Below, piece after piece: positions 1-11,659 of a stretch of DNA of 64,000 nt. This DNA comes from Adineta steineri (lineage: Eukaryota > Rotifera > Eurotatoria > Adinetida > Adinetidae). Location: positions 118,807-182,806 of the forward strand of contig CAJNOI010000127.1 in NCBI GenBank assembly GCA_905250115.1, in the 5' to 3' direction. The notes under the pieces are model-generated. The model was not told the origin of the DNA. It searched no databases and saw only the letters and a list, made by a program, of their open reading frames with translations. The position numbers were made by a program, and so were the translations under genes. Position 1 is the stretch's first letter; each line of letters begins with the position of its first letter.

Positions 1-1173
1 CCATAGTAATATTACATGATTTTACTAGTCACTCTAGTTTTATTTGCAATAAAAGCGTGATGATTTAATAAAACGTAACTACTAGATACTGTTCTTCGAT
101 CATTACAGATAAAAAAGAAATATTTCTTTTTTTTTATAGTCTGCAATAGCACGTATTCAAATCAAACTACATATGATGTTGGTAGCAGTCCATATTCAGT
201 ATCAGCAGTCGATGTCAATGGCGATAGTATGCCCGATATTGTTGTCCCAAATTATAGTTCAAATAATGTCAGCGTTCTTCTCAACACAGGCAACGGCACA
301 TTTCGTTCTCAAACTACTTACTCAACGGGCACTAATCCACAAACAAGTGCAGTAGTTGATGTCAATAGTGACAATAAGCCCGACATTGTGGTTCCAAACT
401 CTAGCTCATCCACCGTCAGTGTTTATCTCAATATTGGTAATGGCACATTTCTTCCTCAAACTACTTATCCATGTGGTCTTTGGGCACAATCTGTAACGGT
501 AGTTGATGTGAATGCCGATAACAAACCAGATATTATTATTCCTAATGCTGCAAACGGTACTGTTAGTGTTCTTCTAAATGCAGGTAATGGCACTTTTCTT
601 CCTCAAAATAGTTACACGGTTCGTGATAGTCCACGCGCAGTAGCAGTCGCCGATGTGAATAGCGATAACAAACTCGATCTTATTGTCGCAAACGGTAATT
701 CAGACAGCATCAGCGTTCTGCTTAACATAGGTAATAGGGCCTTTCTTACTCAAAATAATTATGCAACTAGCTCTACTCCGATATCAATAGCAGCAGTTGA
801 TCTAAATACTGACAACAAACCTGATATTGTTGTCGTAAACAGTGGTTCAAGTAATGTGGGTGTTTTTTTCAATAAAGGCAATGGAACATTTGGTACTCAA
901 ATTACTTATACAGTTGGCTCTTCTCCACAATCAGTAGTAGTGGTCGATATGAATTGCGACAACATACCTGATATTGTTGTTGCCAATTCTAGATCGAAGA
1001 ACATTGGTATTCTTCTTAACACAGGTAATGGCACATTTCTCTCTCAAACTACTTACGCGGTTGGTAGCAAACCATACTCAGTAGCAGTAGCTGATGTGAA
1101 TAATGACAATAAACTTGATATTCTTGTCGCTAATTATGGATCAAACAACGTCAGTGTTCTCCTTCATTCTTAA
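1..1173 (+). CDS. FG-GAP/VCBS repeat protein, 3' part (partial)
   Basis: The last exon begins at 140 after a pyrimidine-rich acceptor ending in tatag at 139. It is read in phase 1 and stops at 1171-1173; bases 1-139 are the end of the preceding intron, so the gene starts outside the window. The exon encodes about 344 residues made of seven repeats of roughly 48 residues. Each has a DxNxDxxxD calcium-binding-like loop followed by a conserved segment of the form VSVLLNTGNGTF. Seven such units fit a seven-bladed beta-propeller of the integrin-alpha type. The two complete paralogues at 17.2-19.9 kb and 25.2-27.9 kb have the same last exon, after a signal/PAN exon and a Thr-rich exon, so this is probably the end of a similar secreted or surface protein. 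The ligand is unknown. Confidence 0.85.
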
Positions 1174-2578
1174 TATTTATTCATACACTACACTCAAGAT
1201 TTACATTAGCATTTCATTATTGGATTAAAAACATCACTCCATGAACTGATTGCGCGACAAAAACCAGTAATTTTATTAAAACGATATCACAAACTTGAAT
1301 AAATCTTCCGAAAATTTAGTCCTAAGCAATATATGAGAATGTCAAAAAATTGTATCTTTAAACATTTTTCTTTTTCCATACATTTTAAATACAATATAAA
1401 TGCTCTAACATAAACATTAGAAAGTTAGTAGTATAGTATTCTTTCCTATAGTGTATATTTATATATATAATATAAAGATGAAAACAGCCATAATTGCCAT
1501 GATCATATCTCTTCAGAAACTACATAATAATAAGTTAATATTGGATTATATCATATTGATGAAACATATAGTTCCAATGTAAGTTTTGTTTATCGTGTAG
1601 TGGTTTCCATTGTAGTTAGATTTTTCTCTTGTAATTTTTCTTATCGTTGCTATTCGCGGCTGCTCGAATTTTGCTTTATTGTTTTTCTTTCGCACCCACT
1701 AGTTATTCTTTTATTCGTTCTTTGGCTTATTTCATTATTGCATTACATATAGTTCCTTCTGTTATCGTGTGAATTGTCCTTGTTTATCTCTTTTTTTTGT
1801 TAACTTAATTAATCAATAAAAGAAAATATTTTTATTATGAACACGATGATATATTGATCTTGTTTTGCTATTAAAATCTTAATAAAACTACTTGAGAATG
1901 TGATGTGATGTAAGTATTATATATCTTATTTGTCGATACTCACATCTTTACCTAGATACATCTGAACATTATTCAGATACTTATCAATCTATATCAGATA
2001 TTTTTCGTATGATTTATTTCAAACGTAGACCTACTTGAGAATGTGGGCGTGTGGTAGTTATACTAATCATATCCACACTCACACCCTCAAAAATTAAAAT
2101 GTTTATAAAGATATTCTAAGAAATTCTTATAAACCAATAAATTATCTTATGTGTTTTTTCATAACATGTATTGAATATGGCGTTATATTTGTATATAATT
2201 CTGTTAGATATATTACCGTACAACGAACAAAACAATCTTTTGTTGATTGATAACTCCAGTAAGAGAAATGCTAATGGACTGTCTTTATTGTAACTGTACG
2301 AGATTTTTAACCGGATAAAATAGTGATGTTTTCTTCCCAACACTTTCTATTACAGTACTAATTAGAATGTTTCTACCAACATTAATATTAATCAAAGCAG
2401 AAAATGAATTATTCTTGAAAAAAGATACGTTACTAAGTCTTTTAACATCAATATAAAACCCATATGTGCGATTTTATTTGGAAATAAAGATAATTGTATA
2501 CGAAACTGAATTAATAGTTAAATAAAAGTGAATATATCCATTGATTATTTTATTGAAGAAAAAAAACATTTAAAATAT
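1174..2578. other. Intergenic, no gene seen
   Basis: This is AT-rich spacer between the FG-GAP gene and the convergent small gene at 2.6 kb. It holds one clear foldback element (2034-2090) and a decayed relative near 1889-1950 with the same ends but fewer G runs. The short open frame at 2116-2343 on the minus strand has no recognisable features and is not called. Confidence 0.6.
2034..2090. repeat. Foldback element with TGTGGG-like arms
   Basis: The left arm begins CTTGAGAATGTGGGCGTG and the right arm ends CACACTCACACCCTCAA, so the 57-bp unit can fold back on itself with a loop of about 20 bases. It belongs to a family spread through the window. The G-rich arm carries units like TGTGGG. Confidence 0.7.
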
Positions 2579-2846
2579 TTAGTTGTTGACATGTTTAGCT
2601 TTATATTGTTCGGCTTTGACATGATGTTCAGCAGCTTTAGCAGCTGCTTTATTCGCTTCGAATTCTGCATCTAATCTTTCACTTGGTTTTACATTTGGAT
2701 CAAGTGCTTTTTCAAGTTTATCATCAGCTTTTTTACTGTCAACAGCTTCTTTGACTTTTTCAATTCCAGCTTTGATTGCATCCATTAGATTTCTAATAAT
2801 AAATTAATAATAACATATTTTCCAGATATAAATTATTCTAACTTAC
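2579..2846 (-). CDS. Small hydrophilic Ala/Lys/Glu-rich protein, Grg1-like or LEA-like
   Basis: A 68-residue protein is encoded at 2785-2579. It opens MDAIKAG and is almost entirely charged residues and alanine (repeated EANKAAAKAAE-like stretches), with no hydrophobic core, Cys or Trp. This suggests an unfolded or amphipathic-helical protein. Length, the MD-IK start and the central EANK motif recall the fungal glucose-repressible Grg1/CCG-1 family, and the composition also resembles LEA stress proteins. Both assignments are by eye only. A 54-bp intron in the 5' leader (2793-2846, GTAAGT..AG) ends seven bases before the ATG. A role in desiccation or starvation tolerance would fit a bdelloid but is inference. 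Confidence 0.7.
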
Positions 2847-4109
2847 GAATTATATATTCAGTCAATTTTATATGTCGACGATATAAAGAATAAATTGAGA
2901 ATGGAAGCAACGCATTTCTCTCTTATCTTTTTCTTTAGTCGTCGAACCATTCGAATAAAAGAAAGAATGAAAAAAAACTGAAATAATTATTGGTAGAAGA
3001 ACAGACGCGCCCGGTCATATTTCCAAGACAGACGAAGAAAAAGCAGAAAAAGAACGCGTGTTTATCATTATCCTTCTCTTTTTTTTTCTTTTATTGATGA
3101 CAAATAAAGAAAATTTACGAGGAATGATTCTGTAGCCTCTACTTCATCTCTTGACCTCTCAATAATAAAAAGTTAAACTTACGAAATGAATAAGTTTTCT
3201 TCTGGAATGTTCTCTACTATTAAACAGATAAAAGAATTAATCAATCAATTTGAACAGATTAATCGTTAAGAAGAGTTATACATATTTAATTGAGTAAAAT
3301 TTTCGATTATGATTTCATCTGACACATTAACTACGAAATATCGATAATAATGTGATGAATACATTTATATAAAACAGATACTATTATTTTAAAACACAAT
3401 AAACAGTTTCATCTTTATTTTTCGTTAGATTTTAAGAATCATTTAAGAAAGTATTTGTCTAATTAACATGTTCATCGGGCGATAAATAAATAAAATGATT
3501 GATAAAAAATAGTATTGTTTTATCTTTATTTGATTTAAATATATTTAAAGTCTTATTGTTATTGTGGGTATGGGTGTGAGTATCATATTTGTATCTCATT
3601 CATACGTACACCCACACCCGCACTCAAGAATATTTTTTTCATTATTCATTCGTACTTTTCAGACTAAAATTTTAGCAGTTTCACCTACGATTTATATATA
3701 ATGCAGACTTGATTAAATAATTAGTTTTTGTGGACATATTCTTTCACTTGGTAATAGTACATTTTTCTTTCTTTCCGACAGTAGAGAAACAATATTTTCT
3801 TTATATTAGAATATTGTCAAAATACTATTCAAATATATAACGATCGATGAAGAGAATGACAAACAAATAAGTTTTTTTTCTTTCTTCGATCTTCATGTTC
3901 TATCACTAGTGTCAAATAAAGTAGCAGCCGAAGAAAACAAATACTTAATCGTACCTTGTTAATTATCGTACATTTTACGATAAATTCTGAACAAACATTC
4001 CGATAATATTGGTGTCATTTTTTCTATAAAATACTTTTTACAAAAAAAAATTAACGATCAATCTATAGCTAGTACTTTATTACATTTCTTTCATTATTCA
4101 AATAACAAT
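2847..4109. other. Intergenic, no gene seen
   Basis: AT-rich spacer upstream of both the minus-strand small gene and the plus-strand NHL gene, so promoters for both probably lie here. It contains one foldback element at 3562-3628. No other coding or RNA signal was seen. Confidence 0.55.
3562..3628. repeat. Foldback element with TGTGGG-like arms
   Basis: The left arm is TTGTGGGTATGGGTGTGAG and the right arm is CACCCACACCCGCACTCAAG, with about 25 AT-rich bases between. It shares the terminal CTCAAG and the C-rich arm with the other family members. Confidence 0.7.
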
Positions 4110-5655
4110 ATGTGGATTATTTTTTTCTGTACTTTTTTTTTTCAATATTTGGAAATTATTTCTGGCAGTTTAACACAAGTTCCAGTGATCCATAATGTTT
4201 CTATGCATGTTTCAAATTTTAATTCGACAACAATTATCAATAGCACTTGTGATCAGTGTATTTGTCTAATGCTAATGAATGTAGCACCGATTTCTTCTTT
4301 TAATTGTTTTCGAAATAATGACACATGTGAAATATTCTCCGAATCTGTTGTAACAAGTCAATTGTTGTTAGTGAGTAATTCGAATAGTTCAGTTTACTTT
4401 ATTTCATTACCCATTGATGATATACAATTGACTACTGCTGCCATTCAAGAAACTACTAGTAGTTTTACAGGTAAGTGATAATTCTTGTAAAATATCCAAA
4501 CATATTTGATTAGTTAATAATATTTTATTATCTTTGTAGGTCTATGGTATAATCGACCTATGTTTAGTTCATGTGCATTGTGGAATCCAGACGCGACTAC
4601 TTTTGCAGATCAAAGTACACTTGGCCCCTACACTCATGGGATCTTTATCGATATATACAATACTCTCTACGCAGGTAGCTGGGGGAACAGTCTCGTTAAA
4701 GTATGGCCTAATGGCAGTTCAACTGCCACAAGAACTATTCAAGGTGGCCTGTCTGGGCCATACAGTTTGTTTGTTGCAATGAATGGTGATGTTTATATTG
4801 ACAATGGCGCGTCGAATGGTCAAGTCGACAAGTCGACATTAAATGCCACGATCGGAACACGTGTAATGAATATTAACAAACCATGTTTTGGTCTCTTTAT
4901 TGATACGAATAACACATTATACTGTTCATTAGCTGACTTCAACAATGTATTCAAAGTTGATCTCATCAGTGTTTCAGGCATACAAATGATGATAGCTGGA
5001 AATGGTTCAAGTGGATCGACATCATCGTTGCTCGATTATCTATGGGGAATCTATGTTGATACAGACTTCACTTTGTATGTAGCAGATGCTGGAAACCATC
5101 GAATTCAGCGATTTGGGTTCGATGAATTGAATGCTACAACGGTAGCAGGAGCTATGGCGTCGGGAACCATTACACTTACTAGTCCGACTGGTATTGTGCT
5201 TGACGGAAACAGATACCTATTCATCATGGATACTGGTAATTCTCGTATTGTTGCATCGAGTTCTGCTGGATTTCGATGTGTCGCTGGATGTTCGGGTTCT
5301 AGTGGATCAAGAGCAGACACATTACTCAATGCTCGTTATATGGCATTCGATACGTATGGTAATATGTTCGTGAGCGATGATGACAACGGCAGAATTCAAA
5401 CATTTTATCTTCAATCCAACCGTTGTCGTAAGTTTCTTCTAGTGATATGATTTCTAATAGGACACAGATCCTTTCAGTTTAGAAAATACTAAAAAAATAG
5501 ATCTTGAAATATTTATTTTTTGTTAAGTTAATAATAACAACGTATTTATATGTTTTTATTGACTTAATTGAATAAAAACAATAGTTTATCGTCTCTTTTT
5601 TATTTATTTTACAGCTATAACCACAGTTCAAAGTCATACTATTGATATTATATAA
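4110..5655 (+). CDS. Secreted PAN-like + NHL-repeat protein
   Basis: There are three exons: 4110-4470, 4540-5427 and 5615-5655. The joins are phase 1 and give about 429 residues. Exon 1 encodes a hydrophobic signal sequence, then a Cys module (CDQCIC ... NCF ... TCEIFS) and a short Thr/Ser stretch. The same Cys pattern opens the FG-GAP genes at 17.2 and 25.2 kb, so this is a divergent PAN/apple-like domain. Exon 2 encodes NHL beta-propeller repeats, with motifs such as GIYVDTDFTLYVADAGNHRIQ and FIMDTGNSRIV. The last exon adds only 13 codons and ends in TAA at 5653-5655. NHL propellers usually bind proteins or RNA; for a secreted form a protein or glycan ligand is more likely. The short terminal exon is the least certain part. 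Confidence 0.8.
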
Positions 5656-6451
5656 TCTTCAACACGAACTAATTTCAGTTCTTACATTTTTAATAATCAT
5701 TGGTTATTAAAAACTAAATAAAATTTTACTTTTTTTTGCAGCATGAATAATGACAAGTCATGCATCCAGTCAAATGACCACTACTGTCGTTAGTCTAATA
5801 ACTAGCACAGCATTCAAACGAATAAGCTTTGTTGAGAGCAATCCATTATATTATCAACTCCTACATTTTTCTTTTTTGCCTTTTATCAGTAATTAGAAAT
5901 GTATAGTTACTGTTTCTCTGCTTAATTTTTCATTCATTTTTCGATTCTCTCACTTTGCTTCTGTATAGTTTCATTTATACATATATTGCAATAAATAAGT
6001 CATTTAGAAGATGCATATTTTATCAATGACTTTCTCACAACTCTTTGTTTTACTTAATTTATTTTGAATTATAATAAAGAGAATGTAATTTCAACAAAGA
6101 ATGAAACACGTGTTTCGTAGTTTTACCCTTTGAATCAGTGAGTCAGTGTACTTCTTTGATGACAGTCAAATTACTGTCACTTGTTGTCACATACAAAAAG
6201 GTTGATATTATTTTCTTTTTCCTTTTCTATCGTCTTCCTTCGTCATATCTTACGTGTGGACTGATTCATTCTTCAATCCACTTTCATTCTCGTGGTGCAA
6301 TAATCAAGAGAAAAGAATGACATATGTATTACACAAATGAATCACCTATCAGCTTCTTATACATGTATATATTACTGATGCAAACGAAGGTAACTATTTA
6401 TTCAGTATTTTGCTTCTCTTTAGTAACAATCGTAGTTTCTATTTATTAACC
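5656..6451. other. Intergenic, no gene seen
   Basis: AT-rich spacer. A good acceptor-like tract ends near 5742 but no open frame follows it, so an extra exon of the NHL gene is not supported. The open frame at 6138-6320 has no features and is not called. Confidence 0.5.
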
Positions 6452-6827
6452 ATGGCACGTATAGCTCTTCGATCAAGTGATCAAAATTGGAATATTGGTG
6501 GTAGTAGTGATGAAGTATGGAATGGATGGAGTCACGTTGAATCTAAAGATAATTTCTGGGGATGTGGAAATAATATTGGAATGACTTTACAAAAAGGTAT
6601 GAATGTATATCAAAAGTAATTATTATTTTCTCTATCATTTTCTTTTTCTAGGTGATATGATATGTACATATCGTGCATCCTATTATCGTCCAAGTTTCGA
6701 TATAGTTAAATTAAATGGTAAATCAGCAAGTGGTTCATTCTCTTATGATCGAACTAAATCCAAAGAAGAAGTATATAATGCATTCGTCGAGTTTATTGAG
6801 AAGCAAATTGCTGCTCAGAGTGAATAA
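6452..6827 (+). CDS. Small uncharacterised protein, two exons
   Basis: Exons 6452-6596 and 6652-6827 are joined in phase 1 across a 55-bp GTATGA..TTTCTAG intron to encode 106 residues ending KQIAAQSE. I do not recognise the family. The first half is rich in Trp, Gly, Ser and Asn (WNIGG, EVWNGW, DNFWGCGNN), and there is a YRASYYRPSFD segment and a charged C-terminal helix. There is no signal peptide or membrane segment, so it is probably cytosolic. Clean frame closure across a canonical short intron, and the start ATG in a CC-ATGG context, support a real gene. Confidence 0.75.
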
Positions 6828-7545
6828 ATATATTAATATAGATTTTTTTTGATTAAACTGAATTATTTCATCATGTAATATTTTTCTCTCTAAGTGTGTT
6901 TTGCTTATTGATAAATAAAGAAACAATTTCAAAAGTATTATATCCACAATGCATTGATAACAACAACTTTATGTAGTAACTTCGGGTTGAGTTGTTATTA
7001 ATCGAGACTGAAAGAACTACAAAATTCTATTTACAGTTCAATGTGAAAAAAAGAAAAGAAAAGTAATTATTAAGATTATATAAGACAATAACTATGTTAT
7101 CCATCAAATAATTATCTGTATAATGGTATAGTTCCAATTCAAATTAGTTCTCTGGTTGGGTGTGGGTGAATTGAGAAAAGATAGACATTCACACCTACAC
7201 CCTCAAGAGCGTCGCGCACCGATCAATATTCATTGCCTATTTTATGAAAGTTTCGTTTGTGTATATGTTTACATACTGTTTTCGTATTACCACGTGCAAT
7301 AATAAAAGAGAAGAGAAAATGGTACAGCTAAGATTGATTTTGACGGTGCAAGAATTTTTCATTGCTTTTTTTCTGTGACACTTTTATTAAAAAGAATTCT
7401 CATGTTTACCGTCAACACAGACATTTCATTTCTCCAAGAACACGAACAGACATATACACACACATATATTGAAATTAGTGGGCAATTGGTAAATATCTCT
7501 TTATTATAAATATTAATCAATTCAAACGTATACTATCTTACACTA
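6828..7545. other. Intergenic, no gene seen
   Basis: Spacer between two plus-strand genes. It holds the foldback element at 7155-7206 and otherwise shows only AT-rich sequence with short CA runs near 7450. Confidence 0.55.
7155..7206. repeat. Foldback element with TGTGGG-like arms
   Basis: The left arm TTGGGTGTGGGTGAATTG and right arm CACACCTACACCCTCAAG flank about 15 bases. It is a member of the dispersed family. Confidence 0.65.
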
Positions 7546-9282
7546 ATGGCACGTACTAAATTTGATCAGTTACCAAATGAACTAGTCCTTAACATACTGG
7601 GTTATTTAACTAGTCTTGATGCATGGTTTGCTTTCCACAATTTAAATACTCGTTTGAATAATTCTTTACAAACTAGTTCAATGAAAATAGATCTTAGTCT
7701 TTGTCGTCGATTTCAATGTGATTTCACTTATCGATATATTCTACCTAGACTTCAAAATCCATTTGCTATTCGTTTTTGTCCAAGAATCATGGATGAATCT
7801 ACTTATCAGTTCTTTATTGAATTAAAATCAAACAATGTCGAATATAAATTGCAAGTTTTGACATTAACTCATATAACCGAACAATCTATGAATATTATTG
7901 CTCAACATTTAAATCGATTAATAAATCTTCGTTCATTAACTATTATGCACGATCATGAAGAATTCTATGGAAAATTTATAAATACATTCATGAATACGAA
8001 TATGCCCCGTCTTGTGTATCTCACTCTTGGTTATACAGAACGTTCATCAAGTTTATATCTTTACGAGGGCAATTTAGATAGACTTCGTTCAACTATTCCA
8101 AATATTCAAAATTTTATACTCAAAGTTCCGATTAGTTTTAATACTTTTCATCGGCTTTTGAATGTATTACCTCAATTGGTTTCCATCGATGTTCACTTGA
8201 CGGAACGAAGCATAGATGAGATTAAGAAAAACTCATATAATCGTGATTTTGCACGTAATTTACAAAAACTCGTTATGACCATAAATGGCATAATTCGTTT
8301 TAAGATTATTGAACAACTTCTTCGTGCTCTTCCACATTTACACACATTCTGGTTAAGCACATTCATATGTGACAATAGCTATGGAACAGAATATCAAGAT
8401 GGTAAAGTATGGGAAGGGTTAATTCGTAAATATTTACGAAACTTAATTGACTTTCGCTTAAATGTGGGCCTTGAATCAACACAATCTATATCGCCTGCAG
8501 ATATAATTCAACCATTTCGTAGTTCTTTTTGGACTAAGGAAAAAAATTGGTGTTTTATTGCTGATCGACCTGAAAATGATGTTGATACAATTGAACTTTA
8601 TAGTTTACCTCCACCCGTTAACAGTAAAATTATCTTTCGTCCAAATGTCCAATGGGTCTCAAATTCATCAAATCCAAATTTTCAAAGTGTAAGAATGCTT
8701 GGATTATTACCCACATTAGATCGATCAGCGAGCAGAACAGCTCGAAATCGTCGTTACACCAATGTTACAACGCTTCATACAGCGTCTGTCCATAACTCTA
8801 ATCACGATTATGATGCTTCAATTGTTTTCGACTATGTTGATTTAACTAAGGTTCGAAATTGCATTATAAGTGTTTCAGAGTTTATTGAAAGTCTATCAGT
8901 GATGATCAATCTCACTTCATTAACAATACGATGCTATGATGGTAATATTGAATATTTCAAGAGAATTTCTTCACCAATATATACACTTAAGAAATTATTT
9001 CTTAGCAAATCTATGCATTGCTACTATTATAATCGAAATGATATGAAAATAATCACACATTTATTTCCCAATTTGGAATATATTGAATTGCGCATAAGCG
9101 AATTTGAAAGTTTACCTATTCTGATGAATGGATTACCTCATTTAGTTTATGCTATTATCTATAATGAACCTGAAGTAATTGACGAAGAACATTTAAAACA
9201 ATGGTTACATAAAAAAGAACCAATAATGAAATTTATGTGGTCTGTGGAAGACAAGAAATTGGATATATGGTTCGACGAATAA
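7546..9282 (+). CDS. F-box protein with degenerate leucine-rich region
   Basis: A single exon encodes 578 residues. The N-terminus (about residues 6-50: FDQLPNELVLNILGYL, then the AFHNLNTRLN segment) is a typical F-box, which recruits Skp1 in SCF ubiquitin ligases. The rest has repeated Leu/Ile-spaced segments (for example LHTFWLS, LTSLTIRCYD, LEYIELRIS, LVYAIIYNE), like the leucine-rich substrate-binding part of FBXL proteins, though very degenerate. Such single-exon F-box genes are numerous in bdelloids. The substrate is unknown. It is tail-to-tail with the caspase-like gene, 272 bp apart. Confidence 0.85.
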   Translation: MARTKFDQLPNELVLNILGYLTSLDAWFAFHNLNTRLNNSLQTSSMKIDLSLCRRFQCDFTYRYILPRLQNPFAIRFCPRIMDESTYQFFIELKSNNVEYKLQVLTLTHITEQSMNIIAQHLNRLINLRSLTIMHDHEEFYGKFINTFMNTNMPRLVYLTLGYTERSSSLYLYEGNLDRLRSTIPNIQNFILKVPISFNTFHRLLNVLPQLVSIDVHLTERSIDEIKKNSYNRDFARNLQKLVMTINGIIRFKIIEQLLRALPHLHTFWLSTFICDNSYGTEYQDGKVWEGLIRKYLRNLIDFRLNVGLESTQSISPADIIQPFRSSFWTKEKNWCFIADRPENDVDTIELYSLPPPVNSKIIFRPNVQWVSNSSNPNFQSVRMLGLLPTLDRSASRTARNRRYTNVTTLHTASVHNSNHDYDASIVFDYVDLTKVRNCIISVSEFIESLSVMINLTSLTIRCYDGNIEYFKRISSPIYTLKKLFLSKSMHCYYYNRNDMKIITHLFPNLEYIELRISEFESLPILMNGLPHLVYAIIYNEPEVIDEEHLKQWLHKKEPIMKFMWSVEDKKLDIWFDE

Positions 9283-9554
9283 TATTCATCGACTTAGTTT
9301 TGAATGCTATATACTTTTACTCTATTACAAAACTTAATCTCAAAGGAGAATATTTGCTTGAAAACTTTCGCACTTTTTGTTCTATTGAATAAGATAATTT
9401 TCGTAAATAAAAATTTTTTAATACATATTTTATTGTGTTTAGCTAAAATGAGATTTTGAAAACAAGTTCAAGATAATGTGAAAAAAGTAAAACAAAAATA
9501 GTTCAATCGTTTCATATCGTCCGCTATATACGAAAACTTGTGTTCACTTTTAAA

Positions 9555-11659
9555 TCAAACTTCTTTAATGAGTATTCCATAAGTACGGATATCTTTGGGC
9601 TCTTGAGCGACCCATATATCGTTTGTGGCAATCTTCACACCATCTGGATTTACAGCCACTTGCAGCATACACTTAAAAGATTTCTCACCTTGTTTAGTAT
9701 TCATTTTAACAGTACTGACATAGCCATTCTCTGGAAAAGTAGGATTTGGAGAACAATATATACCGTCTCCATGAACAGCAACTCTTGCTTTACGAAATCC
9801 ATTCTCGTGAATACTTGCGGCAGCATCGATACTGGCGTAGTCCGGACTAAATGTTTTATCAGGATTACCGAAGTCTGCTGCTGTTGCACGCCCTGTTCCG
9901 TGATAAGCTCTATACCAATTTCCGGCGTGGCTGAATGGATGTAACCATTCATCATTTGGAAATTTGCCTAATACTTTCAATCCATATCTTGTCCATCCAG
10001 CTGGTGGAGTATATAATTGAGTTCGTCCAGATGGTCCAATCTGGTGTGTTAGTTCTTGATTTGTAAATGTTTTATTACCACGAACATCAAATTGAGCTAT
10101 ATCAAATGCTGGTCGATATAATAGCGGATGAATTTTTGCAGCTTTGAATTCTTCAAATTGTTTATGTAATTTTTCCGAAACGTTAGTTAGTGATTTAACT
10201 AACTTATCTGGTAAGTCCGTAACTAAATAAACTATACCACATGATCCAACATAAAAATTTTTTATAACAATATTTTTTTTATCAACATTATGTGCTTTAG
10301 CTAATCGATCAACTATATCTTCAATAACTGGATGTGATTGATTGTGTTCAACTGCATTTTCTAATGTATGAATAGCATTCAAATTATGTTCTCCACCATT
10401 GACATAAGTCTTATTACCAAGTCCATCAATATTATTTAATTTTAAAACAAATGGTCTTTCTTTAACACTAAGATCAGCTAAAGTTCCAGATGCATCATGA
10501 AGTTTCATACCTTGACTTGAATCAAAAAATAAACATTTTTGATTTTCTTGTCCAAGTAAATTATGTAGTATATGACATGCCGTATCTCTTTCAGTGACAT
10601 TTCCTGATGGTACTTTAGATAATATCTCTTGCGTAAATTTTTCAGCTTTTTCAACATTTTCTTTATTTCGCTGTATAACCTCTTCGATATCTGGAAAAGT
10701 ATCATAACAAGCGCGCAATGCTGTTTGAGTTTTCAGTACGGATTCCATATCATTTGGATTGATTTTATCCCATTCTACAAAAGTTAGAAAAATATTAACT
10801 ATATAAAAGATCTGGATCGTAGCTGTGAGACTAAGAGATAGAGTTAATACCTTCAACAGTCACAATTACTTGATTGAGATAGACTGGCTGATGTTGATTT
10901 AGCCCATTCATCGATAATGGTTGTTGACTTTTATTGCTTTCTTGAGATACATCAACCATTATACGTTGAAAAACATCAATAATATCTACATTTTCTTGAG
11001 CAATATTTTTTAACAAATGTTTGCCATACAAATTATTATCATTGATTCTGTAATTATCACTAGCCATTTGATCAGCAGCACAACCAAATTGTATAAATAC
11101 TCCAGGTGGTGGCTTGATTTCATTTAGTCCTTTAGTTTTGATTAGAGCTAAAGTAACATAACTATTATTTTTTACAAAATCTTCTATAATATTACTTACA
11201 ATGTGATTTTGATGTGCTGCTTTTCAATAAGTATGGTTTACTGCAATCGAAAATAGCTATTGTTACGTATAATCGATTTTTTTCTGTCAGACGTTCTATC
11301 ATTCTTTCACATTTATAAGCAAAATCGTCAATATCTCTATCCTTTTCTATTTGCTTATCTCCAACAGGTATCAAATAATTTTCATCTTTGACTTGACATC
11401 CGTGGCCACAAAAGTAGAAGAATACCAAATCACCGTCACAAATTTTTTTAGAAAAATCAATAACATGCGTGGTCATTTCATGCTTATCTACATCATTGAC
11501 GAGTGTAACATTGAAGCCAATTGTTTTCAACAAATTGCTAAGATCTCGACTATTGTTTTTAGCATAATCTAATCGATTCTCTGATCGACTATAATTGCTA
11601 TTCCCTATAATTAAGGCTAATTTTCGATGTTCAGATGAATCATTGGTAGAACGAGCCAT
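9555..11659 (-). CDS. Caspase-like protease fused to a PARP-like ADP-ribosyltransferase-type domain
   Basis: Three exons (11659-11200, 11147-10851, 10774-9555) join in phase 1 across introns of 52 and 76 bp to encode 658 residues. The first intron (GTAAGT..TTACTTTAG) restores the frame that otherwise appears broken between the p20 and p10 parts. Residues 10-250 form a clan CD caspase/metacaspase-like domain. His86 lies in FYFCGHG, Cys139 in IAIFDCS, and the p10-like FIQFGCAADQ and LSMNGL motifs follow. Residues 253-520 are an uncharacterised region with PPAGWTRYGLKVLG near its end. Residues 540-658 contain AYHGTG (His544) and GDGIYCSP (Tyr592), resembling the HGT and GxYF motifs of PARP catalytic domains; this last assignment is by motif only. 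Both caspase catalytic residues are present. No signal peptide is seen. A role in cell death or defence is inference. Confidence 0.8.

Noticed and set aside
11148..11230. Apparent frameshift between p20 and p10 of the caspase-like gene
   Set aside because: A 52-bp intron with GTAAGT and TTACTTTAG restores the frame exactly, so no break needs to be assumed.
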